Assembly (NCBI GenBank): GCA_947627875.1
Contig: CANQXS010000016.1
Span: 1 to 58,582, forward strand
Source of the DNA: an uncultured Clostridia bacterium
GTDB lineage: Bacteria > Bacillota > Clostridia > Oscillospirales > Ruminococcaceae
Reading direction: 5' to 3'
Length of the DNA: 58,582 bases
Part shown: piece by piece, positions 25,245 through 34,486 of the stretch
Layout of the letters: the number at the start of each line of letters is the position of its first letter
Position numbering within the stretch: the first letter of the stretch is position 1
The notes under the pieces: generated by a model
The model's database searches: none
Seen by the model: the letters and a program-made list of their open reading frames with translations, nothing else
Told to the model about the DNA's origin: nothing
Made by a program: the position numbers and the translations under genes

Positions 25245-27457
25245 AAAAAATTTCTATGAAAATCATCGCGCTCTGCCTTTGTGTGATTTTGGCGGCGAGC
25301 GGCATAACGGCGACTGCTTTCGCCATAAATTCCGACGGAGATGAAGCCGAAAATCAAGAAGAAACCGCAGCCGAAACTGTCGTCGCCGAAGATGAAGCGA
25401 GCGTCGACATATCCAAAGACGAAACCGTTTATGTCCTTGCTGGCGCCGACGGCTCGGCTGAAAAAATCATTGTCAGCGATTGGCTCAAAAACTCCCTTGA
25501 CAGCGATACGTTGAGCGATAAATCGGAGCTTACGGATATAGAAAATGTCAAGGGCGATGAGTCGTATTCCGTAAACGGCGGCGAGATGATTTGGAACGCC
25601 GAGGGCGGCGATATTTACTATCAGGGCAGCACCGAAAAAGATCTTCCCGTTGACATGAGCGTTACATATACGCTCGACGGAGAGCCAATCTCGGCAAGCG
25701 ATCTGGTCGGAAAGAGCGGCAGAGTGACGATTCGCTTTGACTATAAAAACAAGCAGTACGAAACCGTGGAAATCGACGGCAAACAGGAAAAAATCTATGT
25801 CCCGTTTGCGATGCTGAGCTGCGTTATCTTAGACGACGACGTGTTCACAAACGTTACTGTCCAAAACGGCAAGCTCATAAACGACGGCGGTCGCACCGTC
25901 GTTATCGGAACGGCTTTCCCGGGACTTAAGGAAAATCTTGCAATATCCGAAGATAAGCTGAAAATTCCCGATTATGTCGAAATATCCGCAGACGCAAAGG
26001 ACTTTAAGCTCGGCAATACCGTGACCGTTGCCACAAACGAGCTTTTCAACAGTCTTGATACGGACAAATTCGGTTCAATAACCAAGTTGAGCGATTCTGT
26101 CGGGCAGCTGCCGAGCGCTATGGCTCAGCTTTTGGACGGCTCTTCGCAGCTTTATGACGGGCTCAACGAATTGTTTGAAAAATCAGGCGATCTGGCGGCG
26201 GGTATAGATCAGCTTGCTGACGGATCGGATAATCTTAAAAGCGGCGCCGAGAGCCTTGATTCGGGTGCCGAAGAGCTTCAGGCAGGCACTGCGCAGCTGA
26301 GCGAGGGACTGAATACTTTGACCGCAAGTAACGACGTATTAAACGGCGGCGCGAAACAGGTATTTGACACGCTGCTCTCCACGGCGAACACCCAGCTCGC
26401 AGCCGCAGGACTGGATGTTCCGACCCTGACAACCGGGAATTATGCAGAAGTTTTGAACGGGGTTATTGCGTCGCTGGACGAAAACACCGTATATGAGCAG
26501 GCACTGAACCAAGTAACAGCAGCCGTGGAAGCACAGAGAGACGTGATTACACAGCAGGTCATGGCGGCCGTTCAGGAGGAAGTCACCGCACAGGTCGCAG
26601 CAGCCGTCAAAGAGGAAGTGACATTGCAGGTGACCGAAGTCGTTCGGAATACCGTAGCAGAGCAGGTCATTCAGTCTGTTTTACATATGGATACAGCGTC
26701 TTATGATGCCGCTGTTGCTGCCGGTCAGATCGATCAAGGGACACAGGAGAAAATCGGAGCTGCGATAGAACAGCAAATGCAGTCTGAGCAGATACTCCGG
26801 CAGATTCAGGCGGGGGTAGACACGCAAAAGGCAACTCAACAGATTCAGGATACCATTGCCGCAAATGTGAGCGAACAAATGCAAAGCGATGCCGTGGGGC
26901 AGACAATCGCACAGCAGACAGAGCTTCAGATTCAGAAGATTATCTCGGAACAAATGGCTTCCGACGAGGTGCAGGCACAACTTGCCGCCGCTGCGGATGG
27001 CGCAAAATCGGTCATTGCACTTAAATCCTCCCTTGACAGCTACAACACTTTTTATCTCGGTCTGCAAAGCTATACGGCAGGCGTTGCCGACGCGGCGGCA
27101 GGTGCAAATGCTTTAAAAGCGGGAACGGATAACCTGAAATCCGGCACTTCCCGGCTTTCCGCCGGGGCTTCGGAGCTGAGCAGCGGTATCCTCGACCTGA
27201 AAAATGCAACGCCGGCTCTGGCGGACGGCATCAGCCAACTTCGCGACGGCTCGATGCAGCTTTCCGACGGGCTGAATGAATTCAATGAGCAGGGAATCCA
27301 AAAGCTGGTGGACGCTTTGGGCGGCAACCTCGATGGGCTTATGAGCAGATTCCGCGCGACCAAAGAAGTGACGCTGCGCTATAAGAATTTTGCAGGCGCG
27401 AGCGAAGACATGGACGGTCAGGTGAAATTTGTTTATAGGACGGAGGCTGTTGAGTAA
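25241..27457 (+). CDS. Secreted YhgE/Pip-like repeat protein, partner of the MMPL transporter
   Basis: A 738-residue exported protein. A signal peptide (about 1-28, cleavage after TATAFA) is followed by an N-terminal beta-rich domain (about 40-260). Heptad-like LxxGxxxLxxG repeats typical of YhgE/Pip proteins follow (about 290-390 and 615-705), interrupted by a long Gln/Glu/Ala-rich helix (about 425-600) with EVTAQVAAAVKEEV-type repeats, probably coiled coil. No membrane segment is seen at the C-terminus, unlike YhgE itself. ATGA overlap with the MMPL gene implies coupled translation, so it probably forms an extracytoplasmic extension of the exporter. It is unusual in carrying the helical insert. 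Confidence 0.8.
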   Translation: MKKISMKIIALCLCVILAASGITATAFAINSDGDEAENQEETAAETVVAEDEASVDISKDETVYVLAGADGSAEKIIVSDWLKNSLDSDTLSDKSELTDIENVKGDESYSVNGGEMIWNAEGGDIYYQGSTEKDLPVDMSVTYTLDGEPISASDLVGKSGRVTIRFDYKNKQYETVEIDGKQEKIYVPFAMLSCVILDDDVFTNVTVQNGKLINDGGRTVVIGTAFPGLKENLAISEDKLKIPDYVEISADAKDFKLGNTVTVATNELFNSLDTDKFGSITKLSDSVGQLPSAMAQLLDGSSQLYDGLNELFEKSGDLAAGIDQLADGSDNLKSGAESLDSGAEELQAGTAQLSEGLNTLTASNDVLNGGAKQVFDTLLSTANTQLAAAGLDVPTLTTGNYAEVLNGVIASLDENTVYEQALNQVTAAVEAQRDVITQQVMAAVQEEVTAQVAAAVKEEVTLQVTEVVRNTVAEQVIQSVLHMDTASYDAAVAAGQIDQGTQEKIGAAIEQQMQSEQILRQIQAGVDTQKATQQIQDTIAANVSEQMQSDAVGQTIAQQTELQIQKIISEQMASDEVQAQLAAAADGAKSVIALKSSLDSYNTFYLGLQSYTAGVADAAAGANALKAGTDNLKSGTSRLSAGASELSSGILDLKNATPALADGISQLRDGSMQLSDGLNEFNEQGIQKLVDALGGNLDGLMSRFRATKEVTLRYKNFAGASEDMDGQVKFVYRTEAVE

Positions 27458-27500
27458 ATCGGCAGTTGAGAATTGATTGGCAACCAAATTAGGCACTTTG

Positions 27501-27538
27501 AAGCAGCAAGTCTGTCAAAAAGATTTGCTGCTTTTTGA
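27501..27538 (+). terminator. Terminator of the DUF308-MMPL operon
   Basis: AAGCAGCAA (27501-27509) pairs with TTGCTGCTT (27525-27533) and is followed by TTT. Confidence 0.75.
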
Positions 27539-27539
27539 T

Positions 27540-27984
27540 TGCGGTGCACCAGTGCTAAGAATCAAAAAACGTGTGATTCCGGAAATTCTGAATCTTTCAG
27601 CGGTATTGGGAGTAAAGGAAAATGAGGCTGGGGGGAAAGCAGATTTTATAGAGCAAGATTCTGCCGCGGGACAAAATTTGGCGTATGCACGCGGGGTTTT
27701 GTCCAAGAGTGCGAGCAATCAATCGTACAACAACGCGATTAAAACTCTTTGAGCCGACCGAGGCAATCCGAAACGCCGAGGGATAGCGAAAAGCAAGTTT
27801 TAACGCTTTGTTTGCCGAGGGAAGTCGAGCGGCAAGAAGTAACGATTCTTTTGCCTCTTTTTCCCAATAAAAATTATACCAACGTGCCAAATTGATACGT
27901 TGGTATTTTCATTTGTGCGTTATGAACATCTAAAAACTTACAGGTCTCGCTTTCGGATTATCCGACAGGCTCGGAAGAATCTCT
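27540..27984. other. Intergenic region with a degraded repeat
   Basis: About 440 bp without a supported gene. It includes a segment at 27681-27712 whose reverse complement matches 57619-57648 at about 27 of 30 positions. Short frames on both strands lack ribosome sites. Confidence 0.6.
27681..27712 (-). repeat. Dispersed repeat copy (partner at 57619-57648)
   Basis: The - strand of this segment contains CTCTTGGACAAA and CCCCGCGT in the same order and spacing as the plus strand at 57619-57648. It is probably a remnant of the same mobile or repeat element. Confidence 0.6.
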
Positions 27985-28596
27985 TCACCCCAACCCGAAA
28001 AGCTCGTGAATGACGATCGGCTGCACCGTAATCATAATTATCAGCGAAATCGCAGCAAAAAGCGCTATCTCCGCGAGGTCGTTTATTTTGTTTGCTTTAA
28101 ATTTATCAAACCGTCGATTTACGGCTTTCTCGGCAATTTTATAAATTCCGAATCCCAAGCAAGCACCGACGGTATTTGTAATCAAATCGTTGATGTCGGT
28201 TGCGCCGTGACCGAACATCTGAATCAGCTCAATAGTCAGTGACAGCATAAATACGAGCACGGCAACTTTGTTCAACTTATTAAAGCTTTTGTACATTATC
28301 GGCAGCAAAATTCCGAGCGGCACAAATAGTAAAACGTTCAGCACGGTATCTACAGGACCACTTATCATATCCCGAAAAGGTATGAGAACAAGCTTCGGCG
28401 AGAACGCTTTCAGCTTACCTATTCCAGTCATCGTGAACACGCCGATGAGGTAATAGAGAAAAATAAGAGCCGTGACAATATGTGACCAAGATTGCGTCTT
28501 TTTCCGCTTGCTAAGCAGGAAAAAATACAGCAACGCCGTCGGTAAAACGAAAGCATAGCCGCTCAGCGACCGTTGCAAGATTTGAATAAAGTCCAT
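27985..28596 (-). CDS. VanZ family membrane protein
   Basis: A 203-residue VanZ-like protein with five to six membrane helices. The VanZ core appears as ISGPVDTVLNVLLFVPLGILLP and GHGATDINDLITNTVGACLGFGI. VanZ homologues raise low-level glycopeptide tolerance in some hosts, but most genomic copies have no assigned role. The ATG at 28596 follows AAAGGCGG; an upstream ATG at 28614 is closer to the -10 and less likely. It has its own promoter at 28623-28651. Confidence 0.85.
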   Translation of the reverse strand: MDFIQILQRSLSGYAFVLPTALLYFFLLSKRKKTQSWSHIVTALIFLYYLIGVFTMTGIGKLKAFSPKLVLIPFRDMISGPVDTVLNVLLFVPLGILLPIMYKSFNKLNKVAVLVFMLSLTIELIQMFGHGATDINDLITNTVGACLGFGIYKIAEKAVNRRFDKFKANKINDLAEIALFAAISLIIMITVQPIVIHELFGLG

Positions 28597-28622
28597 AATT
28601 TCCGCCTTTCGCATTTTTTAAA

Positions 28623-28651
28623 ATTATACCATTCTCAAGGCAGAGAGGCAA
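28623..28651 (-). promoter_or_regulatory. vanZ-like gene promoter
   Basis: TTGCCT (28646-28651), a 17-bp spacer and perfect TATAAT (28623-28628) on the - strand. Confidence 0.6.
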
Positions 28652-28717
28652 GGAAAGTACATAAAAATTAAGAAAGATTTAATAATTATACATGTTACAA
28701 GCACTGTGCGAAAGTGT

Positions 28718-29377
28718 TCAACCTTTCATATACATGAAAATGCTCAAATACTGCAAAACACTTCCGGCGAGGACGAAGAAGTGCCAGACAACGTGCATAT
28801 AGGGCTTGTTTTTACGGAAGAAAAGAATGCCGACGGTATAAGACAGCCCGCCCGCGACCAAAAATATCAGGCTCACGACCGAAAGCGCCCTGAATACCGA
28901 AGGCGCGACCAATACTGCAAGCCACCCGGTCAGAATATACAAGACCATCGAAGCCTTTTCAAATCGGATCATATCGATTATATTCAGTACCACTCCCAAA
29001 ACCGACAAAAGCGCGTTTGTTATACATACCGCAAGTCCCGTCTTTCCGCCGACTACAACGAGAGAGAAAGGAATATATGTTCCGAGTATCAGAAGATATA
29101 TTGTGCAATGATCGGCTACGCGCAGGATTTGCTTTAATTTTGACTGCCTGACCGCGTGGTAAAACCCTGAAACGCTGTAAAGAGTTATAATAGAAAGAAT
29201 GTATGCCGTCATGCTGAAAATTACTAAACCAGAGCCGGTCGAAGCTGCGCTGATAATAAGCGGTATCCCGCCCGCAACAGCCAAAACCGCACCCGAGAAA
29301 TGAGTTGTACTGTTTAAAATTTCTTCTTTTTTCGTCTGGACATACTGATTTTGATTTACCGACAGATTTTTCAACAT
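28718..29377 (-). CDS. Hemolysin III / PAQR family membrane protein
   Basis: A 219-residue seven-helix membrane protein of the hemolysin III (TrhA/YqfA, PAQR-related) family. Family motifs are NSTTHFSGAVLAVAGG with its His, SGFYHAVRQ, RVADHCTIYLLILGTYIPF and the late MHVVWHFFVLAGS. The conserved His/Asp residues form a metal site in PAQR proteins. In bacteria these influence membrane energetics or lipid homeostasis; real haemolysis is doubtful. AAGGAGG lies before the ATG. Confidence 0.9.
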   Translation of the reverse strand: MLKNLSVNQNQYVQTKKEEILNSTTHFSGAVLAVAGGIPLIISAASTGSGLVIFSMTAYILSIITLYSVSGFYHAVRQSKLKQILRVADHCTIYLLILGTYIPFSLVVVGGKTGLAVCITNALLSVLGVVLNIIDMIRFEKASMVLYILTGWLAVLVAPSVFRALSVVSLIFLVAGGLSYTVGILFFRKNKPYMHVVWHFFVLAGSVLQYLSIFMYMKG

Positions 29378-29422
29378 ATCTATACCTCCTTATAGAAAAT
29401 GCGATATTAAATATTACTATAT

Positions 29423-29439
29423 CTAATATTGTATATTAG
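29423..29439. promoter_or_regulatory. Perfect inverted repeat upstream of the hemolysin III gene
   Basis: CTAATAT (29423-29429) and ATATTAG (29433-29439) flank TGT in an AT-rich stretch 45-60 bp before the start codon. It may be a repressor site; no cognate regulator is next to it. Confidence 0.4.
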
Positions 29440-29529
29440 TATATATCGTTTTAAATACAATGTCAATAGAAAAATAGAATTTCTCTTAATTTTCACTTTA
29501 CAACGCAATGTTAGTCGCAAATTCAAAGT

Positions 29530-30399
29530 TGCTTTTCACGCGAAGTTTGTCGCAGGCGAACGTACTTTTTCAATCGCTCCATTTGGTTATATGAGACACC
29601 CCGAGGAGCATAATAAGCTTCGCTTGACCCGGATACAGCTTGGATAATCGAAAAGATTTTTGACCTTGCGGTACACGGTGCAGGGTCAGATTGCGAATCG
29701 AAGAAGAAGTACAAAGTCTGGCACTACGCAGGTTTTTGCAGGACTGCTTAAATGTGCAGATTGCGGTTGGTCAATGAGTTACTGCGGTAAGAAAAACAGG
29801 AACGGCTCCACGATGTACTTTAACTGTTCAAAGTTCCGTCAGCTTGGAAAGGCAGGAGGGCAATGCACAGCGCATTATGTTCGTTACGATACGCTCTACG
29901 CCTACGTTCTTGCAAGGTTGCAGGATTGGATTTATCAGGCTCATACTGATGAGAAAGAGCTTCTGAACAGGCTGCTTAAGACAAGTGACAAAGAATCCAC
30001 AAAAGCACATAAGAAACAGTCTGCCGAACTTGCCAAGGCAGAAAAGCGCAAGGCAGAGGTAGACAGACTGTTTGCTAAGCTCTATGAGGACTGGACATCT
30101 GAGCGTATTCTGAGTACAACTTTAAAATGTTGTCGCAGAAGTATCAGGCTGAGCAGCAAGAATTAGTTGAAAAGATTGATAGGCTTAAAACGGAGTTGGC
30201 ATCTGAAAAGCAGACAACCGCCGACGCTGAAAAGTGGATTGCCCTAATCAAGCAATACTCCGAGCCCACGGAGCTGACCGCCGAAATGCTCAACATGCTC
30301 ATCGAAAAAATAGTCGTACACGAAGCCGTCAAAGATTCCGACGGCACCAGAACACAAGAAATCGAAATATTTTACCGATTCGTAGGCAAAATTGATTAA
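29530..30399 (+). pseudogene. Decayed large serine recombinase (Tn4451/Tn1549-type)
   Basis: Pieces of one serine recombinase appear in order but in different frames: RTFSIAPFGYMRHPEEHNK, then (after a frameshift near 29625) DPDTAWIIEKIFDLAVHGAG. An internal deletion at about 29690 follows, then the zinc-ribbon part LLKCADCGWSMSYCGKK. A second frameshift near 30110 leads to the coiled-coil tail YQAEQQELVEKIDRLKTEL. The catalytic resolvase domain is missing from the left. At least three lesions make it non-functional. It marks the right edge of the AT-rich accessory block, suggesting that block came in on an integrative element. Confidence 0.88.
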
Positions 30400-30919
30400 A
30401 ACACAAGCAAACGTCTTTAAGTTTGTTAAACGGGGGATTGCGATTTCCCCCCCCTTTGGAATCCCCTTAAAACGCTTACGGTAGCCGCGCCTTCCCATAG
30501 GCTTTTGCCGAATGGGTCACAGAGGGAAACGGCGAGAATAGCGAAGCACCTTTTCGGGTCGAGAGCGAAGCGAACGACTATGCGGCGTGCAGGCAGTACG
30601 GTTTGTGCAAGCTTTTGTCGCCGCATTTGCGCATTTCGCGCCCAAAAGAGCCGCACCAAATTCCCGCCCTCGAAATCACTTTCGAGGAGCTTTATACCCC
30701 TCCCCTCGAGGGGAGGGGTCGTGTCGTTCGCCGAACGGTGAACGACCGGGTGACAGGGTGAAGCCCCTGCCCCCTCCTTGAGGACAATCTGATTGCTTTG
30801 CAATCAGATGCGTGGTTTGGGGTATGGAAGCAAAAAGCCTCGGCGCCCGCCGATATTCTCCCCTCCGGCAGGCGGCATATCTTAATTAAAAAAGCTCGGC
30901 TTACACTTGCCGCATTTGC
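30400..30919. other. Intergenic region holding a dispersed palindromic repeat
   Basis: About 520 bp without a supported gene. It contains the repeat at 30691-30764. A 125-codon leftward frame here is an artefact of the repeat's composition. Confidence 0.65.
30691..30764. repeat. Dispersed GC-palindrome repeat, copy 1
   Basis: A perfect 22-bp palindrome (30697-30718, core CCCCTC GAGGGG) is followed by a second hairpin GTTCGCCG/CGGTGAAC. The unit recurs in the same orientation at 54661-54733 with about one mismatch over its first 59 bases. Confidence 0.85.
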
Positions 30920-30948
30920 TTGACTATTTTCAATATTTGCGCTATAAT
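30920..30948 (+). promoter_or_regulatory. Promoter of the M16C peptidase gene
   Basis: TTGACT (30920-30925), a 17-bp spacer and perfect TATAAT (30943-30948). Confidence 0.82.
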
Positions 30949-30989
30949 CATACTGTCCGATTATATTACGACAGAAAGGAAGAAGCATT

Positions 30990-33881
30990 ATGCAGAAAAA
31001 CGATGTTATACGCGGCTTCAGGGTGGAATACGTTCAGGAGCTGCCCGAAATAGGCGCGCGCCTCGTCAGAATGACCTACGAAAAGAACGGCGCGGACCTC
31101 GTCTGGCTCGACCGCAAGGACGACAACAAGACCTTCGCGATAGCCTTCAAGACCATTCCGAGCGACCATACCGGCGTGTTCCATATCCTCGAGCACTCGG
31201 TCCTCAACGGCTCGGAAAAATACCCCGTTAAGGAGCCGTTCGTCGAGCTTATAAAGGGCTCTATGGCGACTTTCCTCAACGCGTTCACATTTCCCGACAA
31301 AACGATGTATCCCGTCTGCTCCCGCAACCCGCAGGACTTTCTGAATCTCATCGACGTCTATATGGACGCCGTGCTTCACCCGCTCAGCATAAAGGACCCT
31401 CACGCCTTCAGGCAGGAGGGCTGGCACTACGAGCTCGACAGCCCCGAGGGGGAGCTTAAGTGCAACGGCGTTGTTTACAACGAGATGAAGGGCGCTTACG
31501 CCACCTACGACAGCGTTCTCTCCTTCGAGCTGCAGAAGCTTCTGTTCCCCGATAACTGCTACGGCTTTGAATCGGGCGGACACCCCGACCATATTCCCGA
31601 GCTGACTTATGAAAATTACCTTGCGAATCACCGCCGCTTCTATCACCCCTCCAACGCAAGGATAATCCTCGACGGCGCCATCGACGTCGACGCGGTTCTT
31701 TCCAAGCTCGATTCCTTCCTCTGCGAATACGATAGGCTCGACGTCGACGCGGATATCCCTTATCAGAAGCCCGTATCCCCCGAGGAAAAGACCGCCTATT
31801 ACGAAATAGGCGCCGAGGAGGACGACACCAAAAAGGCGATACTCGCCGAGGGCTGGGTCGTCGGAGACTACAGCGAGACCGAAAAGACCCTTGCGCTCAG
31901 CGTTATCTCCTCCGTTCTCGCCGACTATAACGAGTCTCCGCTGACTAAAGCGCTTTTAGACGCAGGTCTTGCCGAAGACGTAAGCCTAAGACTTATGGAC
32001 GGCATTCAGCAGAACGCCATGACTCTTGTTATAAGAAACGTCGACCCCGCCAAGGAGGGCGAGATCCGCGCCCTCGTCGAAAAGGTCCTCAGGGAGCAGG
32101 CGAAGGGTATGGACAAAAAGCTTCTGCACAGCAACCTCAGCAGAATGGAATTCGCCACCCGCGAAAAAGACTTCGGCGGAATGCCGCGCGGTCTTGTATA
32201 CGCGATGACCACCCTCGAGAGCTGGCTCTACGGCGGCGACCCGTCGCAGAACCTCTGCAACGACGCTGTGTTCGCGTCCTTAAGAAAGAAGATCGACGAG
32301 GGCTGGTTTGAAAAGCTCCTCGAAGAGACCTTATTAAACAATAACCACAGGGCAAAGCTCTGCCTGCTGCCCTCAAAGACCCTCGGCGAAGAAAAGAGAG
32401 CCGCCGAAGCCGCCCGCCTCAAAGAGGTAAAGAAGAACCTCAGCGCCGGCGATATTGAGAGGATAATCAGCGAATTTGCGCTCTTAAGAAGCAGGCAGGA
32501 GGCAGCCGACACCGAAGAGCAGCTTAAATGCCTGCCCCGCCTTTCGGTCTCGGATATCCCCGAAAAGTGCGAGACCACCCCGCAGGAGGTCCTCACCGCA
32601 GGCGGCGTTACGGTTTTGCATCAGCCGCTCGAGACCAACGGCATAATCTACCTCAACCTTTACTTCCCGCTTTCCGACCTTCCCGCCGAAAAGCTCGGAA
32701 AAGCCGCGTTTATGGCTTCGGTAATCGGTCAGACTGCTACCGAGAACTACTCTGTCCTCGAGCTCTCGGGCGAATTGCAGGGTAAGCTCGGCAGATTCTA
32801 CGCCTCGACCGAGGTGTTTGCCGAATGCGGGCAGACCGCCGAGGCTTCGCCCTATATCACCGTGAGAATTGCTCTCCTTGAGAGCAGCAAGGAGGACGCC
32901 GTCCGCCTTACCGACGAGATACTCAACCGCTCGAACTATCTTGACAAGGAGCTCATCTATAACCTCCTCCGCCAGAGCAGGCTTTCTATGGAGCAGAGGA
33001 TAGCCATGCGCGGCGATTCCTACGGCACTATGCGCGCCAACGCCGCGAGCAGCGCGAAGGGTCTTGTCATTGAGGCAACCCAGGGCATCTCGATGCTCAG
33101 AGACCTCCAGAACGCCGACAACGGCTATAATGAGCACGGCGAAGAGTTCTGCCGCGAGCTTGCCGATATCGCAAAGCATGTCTTCACCAAATCCAACCTC
33201 ACCGTCGGCTACACCGGCGAATACGACGCCGAGTGGCTCGAAGAGCTTCTTTCCAAGCTCTCGGAGGGCGAGAAGGGCGAAAACATCAAATATCAGCCCA
33301 AGCCTGTGAGCCGCGAAGGGTTCGTCATTCCCGCCGAAATAGGCTTCGCCGTTAAGGCTTCAAACTTAGGAGTTGTCGGCGCGGAATACTCCGGCGCGGC
33401 AAGAGTCGCGGCGCAGTTCCTGACCTATGATTACCTCTGGAACGACATAAGGGTAAAGGGCGGCGCCTACGGCACCCATATGAACGTCCGCGCGGGAGGC
33501 GGCGTAAGCCTCACCTCATACCGCGACCCGAGCCCCGCAAGGTCGCTCACGAGCTTTGATAAGGCGGGTCAGGTCCTCCGCGATTTCTGCGAGAGCAAGG
33601 GCGACATCGAGAAGTATATCATCAGCACGATAGCCGCCATCGAGCCCGTTTTAACTCCGAGAAGCGAGGGCGACAGGGCAGCCGAAGCCTACTTCTCAAA
33701 GATCACCCCCGCCGATCTTCAGCGCGAGCGCAGCGAGATCCTCGGGACTACGTTTGAACAGCTTGAAGGCTTCAGCCGCGTGCTCGACGAAATTTGCAGC
33801 GCGGCGGGAGTATGCGTCGTCGGCGGAAAGAACGTCATCGACGCCTGCGGCAGCGCTCTCGACAAGGTCGAAGCGGTATAA
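30990..33881 (+). CDS. M16C family zinc peptidase (presequence-protease-like)
   Basis: A 963-residue two-lobed metallopeptidase of the pitrilysin/insulinase clan. The inverted zinc motif HILEH is at residues 65-69, with the distal Glu expected in CNGVVYNEMKGAYA. Length, the M16C-associated linker domain near residues 450-510 and the late RVKGGAYGTHMN (Arg/Tyr substrate loop of the second lobe) all fit PreP/Cym1-like peptidases, which degrade short unfolded peptides in a closed chamber. No signal peptide is seen, so it is probably cytosolic. AAAGGAAG precedes the ATG. It is monocistronic. Confidence 0.95.
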   Translation: MQKNDVIRGFRVEYVQELPEIGARLVRMTYEKNGADLVWLDRKDDNKTFAIAFKTIPSDHTGVFHILEHSVLNGSEKYPVKEPFVELIKGSMATFLNAFTFPDKTMYPVCSRNPQDFLNLIDVYMDAVLHPLSIKDPHAFRQEGWHYELDSPEGELKCNGVVYNEMKGAYATYDSVLSFELQKLLFPDNCYGFESGGHPDHIPELTYENYLANHRRFYHPSNARIILDGAIDVDAVLSKLDSFLCEYDRLDVDADIPYQKPVSPEEKTAYYEIGAEEDDTKKAILAEGWVVGDYSETEKTLALSVISSVLADYNESPLTKALLDAGLAEDVSLRLMDGIQQNAMTLVIRNVDPAKEGEIRALVEKVLREQAKGMDKKLLHSNLSRMEFATREKDFGGMPRGLVYAMTTLESWLYGGDPSQNLCNDAVFASLRKKIDEGWFEKLLEETLLNNNHRAKLCLLPSKTLGEEKRAAEAARLKEVKKNLSAGDIERIISEFALLRSRQEAADTEEQLKCLPRLSVSDIPEKCETTPQEVLTAGGVTVLHQPLETNGIIYLNLYFPLSDLPAEKLGKAAFMASVIGQTATENYSVLELSGELQGKLGRFYASTEVFAECGQTAEASPYITVRIALLESSKEDAVRLTDEILNRSNYLDKELIYNLLRQSRLSMEQRIAMRGDSYGTMRANAASSAKGLVIEATQGISMLRDLQNADNGYNEHGEEFCRELADIAKHVFTKSNLTVGYTGEYDAEWLEELLSKLSEGEKGENIKYQPKPVSREGFVIPAEIGFAVKASNLGVVGAEYSGAARVAAQFLTYDYLWNDIRVKGGAYGTHMNVRAGGGVSLTSYRDPSPARSLTSFDKAGQVLRDFCESKGDIEKYIISTIAAIEPVLTPRSEGDRAAEAYFSKITPADLQRERSEILGTTFEQLEGFSRVLDEICSAAGVCVVGGKNVIDACGSALDKVEAV

Positions 33882-33902
33882 TACTTTTCATATAACAAAC
33901 AA

Positions 33903-33932
33903 GGCGGAGAGAATATCTCCGCCTGTTTTTTA
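33903..33932. terminator. Bidirectional terminator
   Basis: GGCGGAGA (33903-33910) pairs with TCTCCGCC (33916-33923) and is followed by TGTTTTTTATT. Confidence 0.85.
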
Positions 33933-34400
33933 TTCCGCCTCTTCCGAGGTTATTTTTATGCTCCCCGTGAAGCCGTCGTAGTCTACTGCGACGCCGCTCG
34001 AACCGCTGAAAACAAACGTCCCTTCAAATTTGCCGTTTTTATCGAAGCGGCAGAGGCTTTTTTCTCCCGAGATAATAACAAACATCTCCGCGCTGCCCGA
34101 AAAGGTCTCGATTTTGGCTGTGAGCTTTATTTTCTTTTCGTAAACCGACGAACTGCCGAATACGAAGTCGCTGCCGTTGAGATCTGCGCCGTCGCAGGAA
34201 TATTCCCCGCAGCAGCCGCTCATATCCGAAAACTCCCGCTCGCCCAAAAGCCAGGGCTCGTGCGTAAGCGTGAGCTTTGAAAGAGTCGAGATGACCGCGT
34301 CGTAGCAGCGTATCGCCGCGTCTTTATTGATCCTCGGGCAGAGCCCCGCTCGGGATAGCAGTATGAACGCGGCGGCTATCAATGCAAGTATCCTCAGCAT
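33930..34400 (-). CDS. Secreted/anchored small protein at the end of the Bce operon
   Basis: A 156-residue protein with an N-terminal hydrophobic segment (about 2-18) and an extracytoplasmic beta-rich part with CCGEYSCDG. No family was recognised. Its ATG overlaps the end of the 30-codon micro-gene by 7 bp, which itself overlaps the FtsX-like permease gene, so it belongs to the same operon and is a candidate accessory factor of that transporter. Confidence 0.72.
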   Translation of the reverse strand: MLRILALIAAAFILLSRAGLCPRINKDAAIRCYDAVISTLSKLTLTHEPWLLGEREFSDMSGCCGEYSCDGADLNGSDFVFGSSSVYEKKIKLTAKIETFSGSAEMFVIISGEKSLCRFDKNGKFEGTFVFSGSSGVAVDYDGFTGSIKITSEEAE

Positions 34401-34486
34401 TTTTCGCAGTCCTCCTTTTTATCCGCGCGGTCGGCGAGCCAGCATACTGCTATAATTGCAAACATTATCGCTATAAGCCTTTTCAT
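34394..34486 (-). CDS. 30-residue membrane micropeptide in the Bce operon
   Basis: The frame reads MKRLIAIMFAIIAVCWLADR, then ADKKEDCEKC and a stop: one membrane helix (about 3-18) and a short polar, two-cysteine tail. It has AAGGAGGG 8 nt before the ATG, overlaps the permease stop as ATGA (34483-34486) and overlaps the next gene by 7 bp (34394-34400). Such tight overlaps on both sides with a strong ribosome site are hard to explain unless it is translated. It may be a small regulator or subunit of the transporter. Confidence 0.65.
   Translation of the reverse strand: MKRLIAIMFAIIAVCWLADRADKKEDCEKC

Noticed and set aside
27477-27752. A 91-codon frame after the MMPL operon
   Set aside because: Begins inside the operon terminator region and matches no family; treated as intergenic.
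28706-29137. A 143-codon + strand frame
   Set aside because: Antisense to the hemolysin III gene, charged low-complexity translation.
30426-30803. A 125-codon leftward frame
   Set aside because: Its translation comes from the dispersed GC palindrome and appears only because the repeat lacks stops.
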